Origin: Lutjanus erythropterus
Taxonomy: Eukaryota; Chordata; Actinopteri; Lutjaniformes; Lutjanidae
NCBI GenBank assembly: GCA_020091685.1
Contig: CM034599.1
Span: 1,555,641-1,619,640, forward strand
Direction: 5' to 3'
DNA: 64,000 nt
The notes beneath the pieces were generated by a model, which saw nothing but the letters and a program-made list of their open reading frames with translations, did no database searches and had not been told where the DNA came from. Both the position numbers and the translations under genes were made by a program. Shown here in pieces: positions 1 through 12,072 of the stretch; positions within the stretch are counted from its first letter, which is position 1; the number at the start of each line of letters is the position of its first letter.

Positions 1-1683
1 CTCTCAGCCCGGTACAGTCGTCTGTCTGGTTGAGGGTGGAGATGTTGGGAGGGTGGAGACGTGGGGACTGACTGTATGGAGACAAGGATGTCCAGTGTAG
101 GGGGGGAGGAGAATGAAGGTGGGGCGAGGCAGGGAAAGAAGAAGCCTGCTTGAACCTGACAGTCTTCATGCCACGCCCAATGTCACTGTGACGTCCATCA
201 ATGTGTTCAGCTTTGATTTTTCTTTTGTTTTTGTTGTGTTATGGAAGTAGAAGATATGGAAACTCATTTTCTCCAAAATTATGGAAAAAAAGATCCTGTT
301 TATAATGAGAAACTATTTTTCAAAATAATGCCTTATTATTTCAAAATAATAGAAGTGGATACTATCTATACTATACTCTTATACAACTATATGATACTAA
401 GATATTACTATACTGTAGTGGTATCTGGAATTTGGTACAGGGACCCAACAGTACCTTTTTTCAGTACTTTACTCTCTCTGTAATAACAAAAATGTCATTT
501 CAGTTATAAAAAATTAGTCCAAACTTCTAAATTTCAACACTCAAAAAGGGAGAATTTTAAAAACATCTGAAAGAGAATATTTTGTAGCAGAACAAAACGT
601 CATTCCCACCATCTGTTGTATTTATTTATGTACCAAGTGAGGAGGTTCAGTGCTACAGGATACTGTATGCACTCTGGCTGGCTGATGTCTACTGCATTGC
701 ACATTGGCATATGATGACATCCACAGTGAAACATCATGGATGATGATGTTGTCGCTGGATCTAAAAGAGTCTCTGTCTTGGCGCCACACCCCACACATCT
801 GTAATTTAGTTGTGTTAAATAATAAAATAATAAACATGACATGCAGACGTAGTGCAATGAACAGCAGCAACAAGCTTCTTTTTACTTTCTCTCCCACATG
901 TCAAAATCAAAACTTAAGCAACAATCCCGTGGCAACACTACGTCAAATACAGATGACTTTTATATCATGATGTTATGATGGTTGAGGGATCAGTGGGAGA
1001 CGCCTGTCAGCCATCCTCAACCCTGGTATTCACCTGATACATTATGTTATTAGACTTTTCTAAGTTGGCACTGAAATACCAGTATAAGAATTTAACTTTA
1101 TTTTCTCACCTATCGCCTGTGCTGAGTTTCCACTGTAAATCATATTATACAGTGTCGATTAGATCAGGGTCTGAGTTTTTAAGGCCTGCTGCTCACTCTC
1201 AGGTTTTCGATCAATAGCTTCATTTTGCTAAAACCGATTGTTTCTATTTATGTTCTCTTAGTCTTTCTCTGCAACAGTCTCACTGTAGCACTGACCCAGC
1301 CTTATTAATGATGATAGTCTGCACACACTCTCTGCATAATAATAAAGCATGCCGGCTGATCTTTTTATCAGCAAACAGGTTAAGAATTTTTACACTTGTC
1401 TGGTTAGTTGAAGTGCCAAATGGCCGCCATCATGAAAGGATTCGATGGTATTATCCAATAGTGATTAGTTCGATGTGTCATCTAAAGCAGATTGTCTCGG
1501 CCAGTTGGCAAACAGAGCAAAGTTGGATTACATCCCAAAACCCAGATGTTTATAGGTGAAGGAGTGAGAATTATCATGTTTGCCAGGTGGACTGACTTTT
1601 GTTTGTTCTCTCTCTGTGTTTCTCTGTTTCCCCTTGTTCTGGTGTCTGGAGGTTGTGAGGCTGGTGTGTGAACCGAATCAGCC
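1..1683. other. Upstream flank of ccdc92, no coding exon seen
   Basis: AT-rich DNA with only short, unconvincing reading frames. A pyrimidine-rich tract at about 1590-1650 is followed by an AG at 1650-1651, which could be the 3' splice site of a 5' non-coding exon lying upstream. This is inference. No promoter could be assigned, and the first 200 bases are GC-richer and purine-rich without a recognised product. Confidence 0.5.
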
Positions 1684-1819
1684 ATGGCATCAGCAAACGT
1701 AACACTGGAAAATCAGCTGCACAGCGCACAGAAGAACCTACTCTTCCTGCAGCAGGACCACGCCAACACGTTGAAGGGGCTGCACGCAGAGATCCGCAGA
1801 TTACAACAGCAATGCACAG
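1684..1819 (+). CDS. ccdc92: ccdc92 coding exon 1
   Basis: Encodes the start codon and the first coiled-coil block, ending ...EIRRLQQQCT, then a gtgaga donor at 1820. The last base is the first base of an Asp codon completed in the next exon. Confidence 0.95.
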
Positions 1820-4800
1820 GTGAGAACAACCACAATCAGCCACCTCCCTTCTCCTCACGCTGCTGCTTAAAACCAGTACATTAAAGGCATGGTTTAGATT
1901 GTTTGAAGTGTGGTTCTGTGTATCACCTACAGTAGATGGCGGTTAGCTCGCCCCCAGTTTGGAGAATCTGCAGGAGTCGCAGTGTAGGAAGCAACAGAGT
2001 CAGCAATAAGACAGTTTAAGTGTACACTATATTTAGAATATGTGTTTCTAAATATTTGTTTCCTGAACAGCCTTGCTCCATCTTACATCACTGACCGTCT
2101 CTCCCCTGACACCCTCCCTCAGGTGGGCATTTGCTCCCCAATTGTGGAATACAATTCCTTTAAGAATCAAGCAAGCTACTTAAGTTTCCTCCTTTAAAAA
2201 ACACTTTTATGGGATGGCTTTTAACTAAAAGAGTCTCGTTTTTATGCTTGTGAAGCATGTTGCTGTTGCTGTTGTTGTTTTTTAAAAAGTGTTATATAAA
2301 TTAGGTTTATTATTATGTTATTATTGTTAAGTTAAAATGAGAAGATGTCAAACAATACAGCTTCATTTAACTACAAAAAGTTAAATACAGTGGCAGCTGG
2401 CTGAAGGGAAATCACCAGGGAGATGCTCATCAAGGTAAATGACCATCGCTAATAACAGCCTGCTGTTGGCGGTACTGTATTCCAGCAAGTGAACGTCTAA
2501 ACTGCACAATATAAAACATGTCTTCTATTTAAAAAGTACAAATGCAGGAGGAAGTACTTTACTTGTCTGATCTCCAGTGCACAGCTGATTGGTGTCGCAA
2601 GGTGGAAATTACCTTTTTAAAGTATGAACATGTACCAAATGTATTACTCATTCTCATCATTTTTTGTGTCTGAAATCTACCACCCACTTTCATATTTTAC
2701 TATCACTGTGCGGGTGGCTGGTGCCAATTTCCCAGCCTGGGTTCGTGGTTTGATTACATGACTGAAGTACATATTTAATTAATTCAGTGGGGAAGGAGAG
2801 CGCTGAATGTTATGTGATGCAGTTCACAAGATGGACGCTCACATTCAGCCAGGACATGATATTAAACTTTCAGGTGTCTAAAATACATGTTGCTGCTGAC
2901 CCTGTCCACAGCAGTGCATTGTTTAACTTCCTACCTGAACATTTGAAACAGCAAAGTAAACAGTACAGATGTCAATAAAGATCTCAGCATCTTTGAATTT
3001 GTAACTTGGACAGATGCACAACCTAAATGGATATTTGGGACCAACAAGATGCTGTGGTGCCACTATTAAAACCTTTTAGAAAGAGTCTGATGACTTATGG
3101 GAAACGCACTTAAGCATTAGTGAGTACAGCCTGCACTGCAACACAGCAGAACCTGTATTGAGCAGCATACCAGTAACAGATTTACTCCTCCACAAAGGGA
3201 GACTATAAAGGTGGTCACCCTGGAGAGCAGGACACTGTCTGCTTCAGCCCCGATTCCCCGCCGTATCCTTGGCTAACCCATCGTTGAAACTGACGTGAAA
3301 CTCTCACTAATCTCGTTAAACGAATGCTCCACCATATGGAGAGCTCTGACATGTTTTCCCCAAACATGCACTACTGCTGTTTAGCCTGTGTGAAGAGGAG
3401 CATGTTGTTTTATAGCTGCAACCTCATGTGACTCAGATGTGTAAGTAAACTTCTCCTGTTTTTTTCCACAGATCTGACATATGAGCTCACTGTGAGAAGC
3501 TCTGATCCCTCAGGTAAGCCTCCATCATACAATACAGAACAAACACACATCAGTTTTATCACTCACAGGCAATGGGCCTCCTGCAAGAAACTGTTTAAGA
3601 ACAATTTTTTTCTTATTTCTGTTCAGACTCATTAGGGCTGCAACTAAAGACTATTTTCAAAGTCAAGTATTCAGTCAGTTATTTTCTTAATAATTGGTCA
3701 ATAGTTGTTTGTTTTAAAATGTCAGAAAATGGTTAAAAATGTCGATCAGTGTTTCCCAAAGTCCAAAATGACGTCCTCAAATGTCTCGTTTTGTCCACAA
3801 CTCAAAGATCATCAGTTTACTGTCAGAGAGGAGGAAAGAAACCAGAAAATATTCACATTTAAGAAGCTGGAATCAGAGAATTTGGACTTCTTTTCTTAGA
3901 AAATTACTCAGACCTCATCATTCAGCCCTAATTTGAACCAATGGTCATGTGCATTCTCCTAGTTGGCAAACTATGGAAAAAAATAGAATTGTCAAACAGT
4001 TTCCTTTCAGGAATTGCAGAAAGAAGATCATTGAATCAACTTTCCTATGAGTTTTAGACTTGCAGACTTGTAGGATGTAATTTAAAGACACGCTGCTGCC
4101 TCCATATTTAGGCCCTTTGATTCTGTTTGCCACTCAGCACTAAGTTCATTACTAGCAACAGTAATAAAACTCCACAGCTGCATCCTCAATGACAAGGTTG
4201 GCTGGTCCTCTCTGACTGACTGAGAGATGCAATAAGCACTGGCACCTGTATATCTATGAATATTTATCTATATTCTATGTTATCACAGAAACTATATGGC
4301 TCTGCGTTGATGCTGCCATCAGTCGGACCACAATCAAAGATACTTTTCACTGGGCCTAACAGCTTTGCTGGGGAACCCAGAGACAAAACTCTACAACAGT
4401 GAAGGACATAAATCTGTTTTCTGCTAAAACAGAAGGCCTGAGAGCAGAGGACCATGTCTGTTTCCTGGTAACAAAGTCCCACCCAGGAAGCATTGCATTG
4501 TGGGACTCCTTGCAGTTCATTAGATCCCTCACTGCTCATGGCTAACTGCCCCTCCTCCCACGTTACCATGGCCATGACATGGAGTCACAACAGTGTTGTG
4601 ATTCAGGCCCAGCAGCTACACTGTCTTCATGCTGCAGAGCACAGTCAGGGAGGACCTGGCTAGCTGCGTACAGTTTAGTTTATTTACAGGTTACTGATGA
4701 CCTCACTGATGTATGTGTGTCACCATGGTGACAGTATGTCATAGGCTTTTTAACATGGCTGCCCACCTCCAAAAAAAATGTTGTTAAAGCCTCCACTTAG

Positions 4801-7800
4801 AGGGACTATCATGTTAGTGTTGGACATCTCACAGATTGGAGTGCAGGAAATGAGATTATCTGTCACAGCGCTGCTAATGCACAGCCTGCAACCTGCTTAG
4901 TGCAGCAGGGCTCGGCTGCTCCAGCTGGGGTGACCCCCCCCCCCGTCAAAAAAAAAAAAAAAAAAATCAGTCATCTTTATAACCATCCCTGGATTTGAGA
5001 AGTCATGTGTTTAGTGAATGTAAATAATAACTAGACATCCAAAATGTGCACTTTTGCACTTTTCCAACATGGCTGTACAGGCTGTAGGTGGGTGTGGCAG
5101 GGCAGGGTGGAGGCAGCAGTGGTGAAGGTCAGAGTGGAGCAGTGCCCTCACTGTCTACCAGAGCTGTAATGTGAAATTGGAGCTCTCAGCCCACTGCAGA
5201 TGAGTCTCTATAGGATCATAGTGTCTCTGTCAGCTGACAGACTGTCCACACTCGGTGTCTGCAGCACTTAATGTACTAATGATTGCTCCAGTCTGGGGAT
5301 GTGTGTGTCTCTGGGTGTGTATTTCTTGTGTGCACTTATTTATGTCTACTTGGGCCCCATCCCTAAGCCCCCTGCACAAAGCTGCAAACAGGGCAGTGCA
5401 GCTCTTATTGCTGGTTTCTCAGCGATGCAGTTGTCATTTTCATGCTCATGTTGTGTAAGTAGTGTACTTGTGTCCATGGGTGTGTTGGTCTTATAATGAG
5501 GTGCATTGTTGATGCTTTGCTATCTTTAGGCAGCAGAAAGTGATTGAACCATTGTCTTGAGTCAGTGGTGCAGTTTTTTCCTGCCATTAAAAGGAGGCAT
5601 TTATCAGACTGAGATGTTCCTACACAGGTGGGCTCACAACATGATTACACTCTGCTTCTAGAGCGCCGCAATCAAGATAATGATTAATAACGGATGGGTT
5701 CGACAGTAAGGAGTGCCCATGTAAGATGCAATGTCAGGCAAATAAATCCGGCAACTCACTTGCCTGTCTGGGCAAGTGGTAAGAAGAAATTAAACTATCA
5801 AAATATTTTGATAATTAATCTTTTTTTTCATGCAAAATGGCAGAAAATGCATTTTTACCACTTTTCATTGTTTATTATCACATTAAACTGAATAACTTTG
5901 GGTTTTGGACTGACAAAACTGGACATTTTATAGATATTGCTGATCTAGATTTAACATGAAAATTAACTTTAGTTTTTGTTAACACTGAACCCTCAAGTGG
6001 CAGAACTGCAGACTAGAATCATTTAAAATGACAAAGCAGCCTCTTTAATCATTAAATCATCTTTTAAATGATGTTGAGATCAGAGCAAGCTTTCACTTAA
6101 ATATGTGAAAGCTTTCTTTAACAATTTACTTTAACGATTAGAGAGGCAGCTCCCAGTCATTTTAAATGTTTCTGTGTGCGCAGTAATATCTCTGCAGCAA
6201 AACTACATACTGTAGTTATAAAGTTGACAGGACAGAAGAAACTCTCCAGAGGAAACAGAAAGTAGGAGAAGCTCTGACGGGGCTCTGGATTTATACGGCT
6301 GTTTTACCTCAAACAATGTCATTGTATGAATGTCAACTGTGTGTCTGTAGAACACAGGACATTAATCAGCATCAGATATTGATTAAGGCTGCACAGTTAA
6401 TCACAATATTATGGTTATCACAATATGGCAAGTGCAACATTGAAATTGCAGAAAAATGTGGGACAAAGAGCATTACAGTGATGTCCTGTAGTGCTGCACA
6501 GATGCCCTGGTCTACAAATCTTGTTCTCCAGATGTCAGAAAACATCTTTGTTTGGTACAGACCCCAACAAACATAACATCATCATCACTTTGTTGTTTTT
6601 TTCCCAGTGAAAATATTGCAATTTCAGTCAAAATAATTGCAATCTGCACCTCAACAAGGGTGTCAGTCTTTCAGCATCCCTGTTTGCTTCTCTAACTTGT
6701 TGAATTCACCATTTAAATAACTCTTAATGGGCTCTTAAAGGGAAACATTCTGATTGGTTTGATTCATGTTATGCCCATAACACACCCTTGATTAATTAAG
6801 AGACTAAATACAACCCCTTTGAGCTTTGCACCCTACTTAGCACCCAGTTGAGCACCATTTAAATAGTGAAAGTGGAGATGGACACGCCCAAACTGGCCAT
6901 GATCGGTGCGCATTGGACCATGTGCCATAGATCATCTAAACAGGCTCTTGATGTTTTCTGCTGGATGCATCTGTGCAGACGTGTCAGAGCTGCTGTGTTA
7001 ACTGTTCCTCATTGTATGTGTGCAGACAGCAGCGAGGTCCGGTGCAGGGAGCTTCAGAGGAGGTGTGAGGAGCTGGAGGCTCAGCTGAAGAAGAAGGAGG
7101 AGGAGAACACAGAGCTGCTCAGGGACCTCGAGCAGAAGAACGCCATGATCTCCGTCCTGGAGAACACCATCAAGGAGCGGGAGAAGAAGTACCTGGAGGA
7201 GCTGAAGATGAAGAGCCACAAGCTGGCCGTTCTGTCTGGCGAGCTGGAGCAGAGAGCGAGCACCATCGCTTACCTCACCTCACAGCTGCACGCCACCAAG
7301 AAGAAGCTGCTAACAGGCAGCTCGTCAGAGGCCAGCCCCAACGTCAGTCCCGTCACCTCCTACAAGCCCACGCCACCTCCGTCCAAGGACAGGCAGCCTG
7401 AGACCCCACGGCGCCGCATGAAGAAGAGTCTCTCGCAGCCTCTTCACCCAGAGCTCACGGAGGTGTACCGGCTCGGCCCGGATGGTAAACGGCTGGTCCT
7501 GCGGGACCCGGTGGATGCCATGCCCGACCCCACGCCGTTCCTGCAGGCCGGGAGAGAGTCACCTGAGCCGCAGGTGGTGCGAGAACGACCTGCCGTCATC
7601 CCTCCTATCCCCTCTGAGCGCTCCCCCGTCCCTCCCCTGGGCGCCATGGCCAGCCCTCGCCACAGCCCCGCCCGGGACCGTCAGTACAGGGCTCATGTGG
7701 GTGTGGCGCACCGCATCCCGCATGGCACCCCTCCCCTCGCCCCGCCACAGGCAGAGCTGGAGACGCTGGCAGTGGACCAGGTCAACGAGGAGAAGGTCGT

Positions 7801-7834
7801 GAGAAAACGCTCGGGAGCCGACAGGACAGTTTAA
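1684..7834 (+). CDS. ccdc92: CCDC92, coiled-coil domain-containing protein 92 (three coding exons)
   Basis: The coding sequence joins 1684-1819, 3472-3513 and 7026-7834 (987 nt, 328 residues; human CCDC92 is about 331). Junctions are GT/AG with phases 1 and 1. The N-terminus reads ENQLHSAQKNLLFLQ, the middle EQKNAMISVLENTIKERE and ELEQRASTIAYLTSQLH, and the end is RKRSGADRTV; all match human CCDC92 closely. Residues from about 10 to 145 are heptad-rich coiled coil. The rest is a proline-rich, basic, probably disordered tail with the conserved blocks PRRRMKKSLSQPLHPE and DAMPDPTPFL. The ATG at 1684 is preceded by an in-frame TGA at 1669-1671. In mammals CCDC92 localises to centrioles and cilia, interacts with CEP164, and is also reported as an interferon-stimulated gene; these roles are transferred by homology. 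It faces chmp7 tail-to-tail. Confidence 0.97.
1893..2075 (+). mobile_element. Fragment of an inverted-repeat DNA transposon family (ccdc92 intron)
   Basis: Shares the blocks 'gtttgaagtg', 'acctacagtagatg' and 'aagtgtacactatattta' with copies near 21.6 kb, 27.7 kb and 52.7 kb. A second piece with the family's core 'cctgtccacagcag' lies at 2868-2960, so the copy may be split or rearranged. It carries no coding sequence; a short non-autonomous element is inferred. Confidence 0.5.
2085..2330 (+). mobile_element. 3' tail of a truncated LINE (L2/Rex-like)
   Basis: One frame reads a degraded version of the usual end of ORF2 in fish LINEs (pattern LWNSIP..I.QASSL..FK..L). It is followed by 'gtgttatataaatta' and an A/T-rich 'ttattattatgttatta' tail, the typical 3' end of such elements. 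Only the last 250 bases are present, which is usual 5' truncation. Assignment to a clade is uncertain. Confidence 0.45.
2868..2960 (-). mobile_element. Second fragment of the same inverted-repeat transposon family
   Basis: Contains 'ggtgtctaaaat' and the core 'cctgtccacagcag' also seen at about 22.56 kb and 53.38 kb. Short and diverged; boundaries approximate. Confidence 0.4.
3472..3513 (+). CDS. ccdc92: ccdc92 coding exon 2 (micro-exon, 42 nt)
   Basis: Flanked by 'tttttccacag' upstream and 'gtaagc' downstream. It encodes DLTYELTVRSSDPS, matching human DLTYELTVKSSE. The exon is phase 1 at both ends, so skipping it would keep the frame and remove 14 residues from the coiled coil. Confidence 0.93.
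3633..3930. mobile_element. Non-autonomous DNA transposon, 'tagggctgcaac' family
   Basis: It begins tagggctg and ends cagcccta, a short terminal inverted repeat, and is about 300 bp of non-coding AT-rich sequence. The interior block 'atgacgtcctcaaatgtc' recurs at 17.33 kb and 44.51 kb, so this is one family with at least four copies here. It sits in ccdc92 intron 2. No clear target-site duplication was found. A hAT-like origin is a guess from the terminal sequence. Confidence 0.65.
3931..6700. other. ccdc92 intron 2, mostly featureless
   Basis: Intron DNA with no exon-like sequence. It has a C-run followed by an A-run at about 4934-4966, and at about 5797-5950 a diverged AT-rich piece resembling the end of the 'gggctgcaac' repeat family. 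Nothing else was supported. Confidence 0.5.
6715..6975. repeat. Dispersed fish repeat just upstream of ccdc92 exon 3
   Basis: It has the phrases 'acaacccctttgagctttg', 'aaatagtgaaagtgga' and 'gacacgccc', which I recognise as a common teleost interspersed repeat. It ends about 50 bp before the exon 3 acceptor and happens to keep an open frame into the exon. Family assignment is from memory and boundaries are rough. Confidence 0.4.
7026..7834 (+). CDS. ccdc92: ccdc92 coding exon 3 (terminal)
   Basis: The acceptor is 'attgtatgtgtgcag' at 7011-7025. It encodes most of the protein: the remaining coiled coil, then the proline/arginine-rich tail, with the stop TAA at 7832-7834. The open frame continues upstream to an ATG at 6866, but homology to CCDC92 stops exactly at the acceptor, so that extension is intronic. 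Confidence 0.96.
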
Positions 7835-8387
7835 CACTGCAGCGTTAACACGCACACACACATCTACTGTATACACATGGTGGGAGCCGGAAAATAACAG
7901 TATACATGCACTGCAGGACCTCAAACGCATCACCAGTGCCTGACAAAATCTCTGCAATCTGACCAACCTCTGACATCACACCTACAGGTTACACAGACTT
8001 AGATAGGCCTCATGCACCTGACATAACAAAATGAATGTGTAGAAGCAGGTGTGGCGTTGAATGATGCTATGAAGGTCAGGTGAACTCAGAAAATAGAACA
8101 TAAGTATTTACAAGAGAGGCACTTGTGGCTTTGTTGTGTCCAGTGTGGCAGATCAGCGCAGGGTCGAGTGAAGGTGATGCCTGACACGTTATGTCGCCAC
8201 ACCTGAAGCAGCAGCTAACCCCCTGATGCAGCCTTTTAGAAGAGCTGTCTTAATCCAGAAAAAAAGACTGACCGTTCATCCTGCACCCTGTGTGTCAGTA
8301 TTTCAGTGACTTTTCACGCGTGTATTTTTTGGAAAAAATGGTACTGATCTTACTGAAACAACTATAAAATGAAACCAACACTGAACC

Positions 8388-8393
8388 AATAAA
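8388..8393 (+). terminator. Candidate ccdc92 poly(A) signal (AATAAA)
   Basis: Canonical hexamer about 554 nt after the ccdc92 stop codon. Another AATAAA lies at 9983-9988, so a longer 3' UTR is possible. Confidence 0.45.
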
Positions 8394-8686
8394 CACTATG
8401 CTTATACTTCCTTGCCAGTATAGATGTGAAATAGCTCTTAAGTTATATTCACAGTTGTCTTAAAAGGACTTAAATTTAACTTGTTTTTAACCTGCAGAAA
8501 CTCTGATAATGCTTTGAACCTGCTGCCTCAGCTTCAGTCAGCCCTGCACAGATACGCCACACTAGACATGACATCACCACAAATGCCTCTGCATGGAGCT
8601 TGAAATCTTCTATTCTCTAAGTTTTAGGTGTAGTGTTAAGTGTTGCTCAACCTTGCAGCATGCCTGACCATCGTAACTTCACTCTG

Positions 8687-8905
8687 AGGCTGCAACTAAT
8701 GATCCATTTCATTATTGATTAATCTGTCACTCATATTGATTAATCAATTAGTTGTTTGGTCCATAAGATGTGAGAAAATGAAAAAAATATTGGTCAGTTT
8801 TGATCCCCCAAGCAAAAATATTGTTTACTTTCAGAGAGGAATAAAGGAACCAGAAAATATTCACATTTGAGAAGCTGAAACCAGAGAATTTACTCAAAAA
8901 TGACG
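8687..8905. mobile_element. Truncated copy of the 'gggctgcaac' DNA transposon
   Basis: Starts 'gaggctgcaactaatgatcc' and keeps 'gaaccagaaaatattcac' and 'ctgaaaccagagaatttact'. The right terminal repeat is missing. It lies just 3' of ccdc92. Confidence 0.55.
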
Positions 8906-11756
8906 TAGGACAGTACCTGCTTCTACATCTAATGAGATTAACTTAGGTAGGATGTGTTTAGGCAGGTAGGTATTTGAGCTACTGCTGTGCATGTACTGTA
9001 TACTGATACTTTCCACCCATTATATACACACTACACTGCAAGAGCAGGACGAAGCCTGACCCACTGTGTAGCCTGCTTTTTCTGCAACACTGCAATATGA
9101 AAAAAAATGATCATTTTGTTGACGGTATTCCATAAAGACTTTTGTTTTTCTTATTACACGTTAGAAAAGGACGACTATATCGCATGCCAAATGTTTCTTA
9201 TTCACAACCTGATGAGGTCTTGTATTATACACGTCTTCATTCTGTCTTTATGTGGTGCAAACAACAAACTCTCAGCCAAATACCTGCATCAGTGCCTGCT
9301 CGACCGGTCCAACATACACATGCTGTTTAGTGTAGTCATGGCTTATAGTTACCTTTACATATCTTCACGTCTGCTCCATCCTCTCAACAGTACTCTGGAC
9401 ATATCAACAAACTATATAACAAGATGTCTGCAGCTGCATAGGGTAGGACTGAATTATTAAACTACTGTAATCCCCCAGAATGTCTTTCATCTTCTTCTAT
9501 ATCAGTATAACAACGTGACTGTAGGTACAAGCTGCATAATGTGCAATGAAATGCGCTGGTGAAGGTGAAGAGCTGTAAATTCACCTTTTATTCTGTTGAT
9601 GTGCAAAAACAGCAGTGGTGCACAGGTGTAAATGCAGTACGAAATGATGGTGAACAGGGTGTGTATGTGTGTGTGTGAGAGAGAGTGTGTGTGTTTCAGA
9701 GAGAGACAATGAAGAAGGGAGAATTAAACGATATCCACTGATGTTATTTGTGGTAAAGGGCATTTCTGAAGACACTGCTGTAACAGGACTTTGTGATATA
9801 ACTAACTGTACTTTATAAAGGCTGTACATTTGTAATGAATTCTTTTTTTAAGTTATTGTTTAATAGAGAACACAAGAGCACCTCACTGTAGTCACTGCAC
9901 AACCAACATGATGGTAATTATTATCACTGAATAACCTGCTTTTCATATTAATATCACGTGTCCCTGAAGTATCAGTCAATACAATAAAGCAGTGCTTTTT
10001 TGGTTTGGTTATTTGGTTTCTGTTTGTACAGATGGGTGACAAACTAAAGGGACCCCAAAATGAACCCCATCAAGATAGTTTTCACAATATGGGTCCTTTA
10101 TATTTAACAGAAAACTGTCTGAGACGTGTTTTAACACGAGGAACGTGAAGATGACAAGACTGTCTGGTTTTTTAGGAATGACGATCTAAACTAAAATGAA
10201 AATCAGTCCTGGAAAAATTCGGGCAAGCTAGCAGCCTCATGAACAGTTTTCTAAACAAACTCACATATTTAAAGTATATTAATGTCAAATATGAACAAAA
10301 TATTCAGCTTATGAAACAGCTGTTGTTAGAGAAATGCTTGTGTAGTTTTACTTCAGTAGGATTTTGACTGCAGGGCTTTAACTTTATGATTCACGTCATG
10401 TTCATCATTTAACATCCCCTCCTGTCCTGTGACTCATCCTCTGACTAGTTACTGAAACAAGGTCTTTAGCACTGGATGAGCTGGAGGTGAAGTGTCTCCC
10501 TCAAGTGCACTTCAGAACTGATTATAACGGAGGAGAACAGCGACCATTGTAAGGATATCATAAGGATTATGTCACACTGAGTCTGAGGGGTTTTCTGATA
10601 CTGGTGCTGGTGAATCCAACTGACAGAAATGGGTTCCTGTTTAAACGAAGGTGTCTGTAGTTCCACCTTTTGGCCACCAGGTGTCCTCCTTCAATCACAG
10701 TAAAGCTGAGATGGAAGTTTGTGGAAAATGGGACTCTGTTAGTATCTGTCAGTATCCATACCAACACTTTCCATTCATTGGTTCTGTCTGTTGTTAAGCA
10801 CAGAGACACTTAATATTTTCAAACATTTTCACTCAGGCTGTTTAAACTGGGGGGGTTTAGGAGAATCCATCAGAATACACTGAAAGAATACTTCTAATTA
10901 AGGAACATTGTTTTTTTTCTTGTACTTTTGCACATAATGTTTCTTTTGTAGTTGTGAAAACTAACTGGACATTGGAAATGTGAATTTTCAGCCCTTTAAC
11001 ATTTTACTTTTTTAAAATCTGGCCCTTCTACAAGAGTAATTTAAAAGGCCTGGTTTAGAGTGACACATAATCAACTCTGGATTTATTCTCCTGAATGAAA
11101 ACAGACTGAAAGCTGCTCAAATGGCCACTGATACCGAAAAACTGTTTGGAAAATGTGTTTTCTAGTGAAAGTGAAAAATGAAGGGTCACGTCTGTCCTCT
11201 CCTGTGGACACTGTCATTTCATCATAGAAACATGTGAGACTCTTCAGATCCTTCAAAAACTAGAACACAGTCTGCTTGTAAACATATTCTATTTGCCAAA
11301 AAAGGCACTGGACGGGTTTGAAGCACAGGGACATTTGATAATAACACTTGAAATAAGGATGTTGATACAGATTTATCCCTGACGTGGATCTGGCAGACAT
11401 CAAACCTCTCCAGCTTCCTACATATTTTTCTTAAACATGAATCCTTCTTCTCTGTTTCAATCAAACCTTCTGTTATGCCTTTACAAGTATGTATCCTAAT
11501 ATTTTTTAAATATTTTTATAATATTCTCCCAATTACATAGAATTTACTTTGATAAATGTTCTTCACATATAGAGCAAATGTTTAGGTATTTATGTCCGAT
11601 ACTTGCTTGAACTTGAACTACTCATATTTGATCTTAATTCTGGTCAAATCACCAGTTTAAAGTCAAACACTGACAGTGTTTATGTTACCCTACTGGCTCT
11701 ACTGCACGTGGAACCAGATTTTAGAGGTTAGATGTTAGAAATGATATTATAAAAGT
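8906..11756. other. Intergenic ccdc92/chmp7, left part
   Basis: No exon was recognised. It may include distal ccdc92 3' UTR (AATAAA at 9983-9988). A mixed GT/GA simple repeat lies at about 9661-9710. The 117-codon frame at 9107-9460 has no recognisable domain and is probably chance. Confidence 0.5.
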
Positions 11757-12072
11757 TAGGGATGCACCGATACCAGCATTGGGTATCGGTCCGATACTGT
11801 CCTCACATACTCGTACTTGTACTCATAAAACTACTCCAATACCCCATCATGAAAGGCAGCCGCTCGACACAAGCAAACATCTAAAGCAGTGTTTCTCAAC
11901 CCTGGTCCTCAGGACCCACTGTCCTGCATGTTTTAAATGTTTCTCTGCTCCAACACACCTGATTCAAATGATCAGCTCATCATCAAGCCTCTGAAGAAGC
12001 CTGACAACAACCTGATCATCTGAACTTGTACTTGTACTCAGTCTGAAGAAAAGTGGTATCAGTGCATCCCTA
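11757..12072. mobile_element. MITE with 19-bp terminal inverted repeats, itself interrupted
   Basis: The left terminus at 11757-11775 (tagggatgcaccgatacca) and right terminus at 12054-12072 (tggtatcagtgcatcccta) are inverted repeats with one mismatch. The sub-terminal motif 'cgtacttgtact' near the left end matches 'gaacttgtacttgtact' near the right. A different repeat (11887-12023) lies inside. No coding capacity. Confidence 0.75.
11887..12023. mobile_element. Half of a 'cagtgtttctcaacc' palindromic DNA transposon, nested
   Basis: Begins cagtgtttctcaaccctgg and continues with 'tcctgcatgttttaaatg' and 'ctgctccaacacacctgatt', a family I know from many teleosts. Full copies are near-palindromes; here the right arm is absent. 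It sits within the 11757-12072 element and so arrived later. Confidence 0.65.

Noticed and set aside
6866-7025. Upstream extension of the ccdc92 exon 3 frame to an ATG at 6866
   Set aside because: CCDC92 homology begins exactly at the AG acceptor at 7025, the phase fits exon 2, and the extension lies in a dispersed repeat.
9107-9460. 117-codon frame 3' of ccdc92
   Set aside because: AT-driven composition, no domain, and likely within 3' UTR or intergenic DNA.
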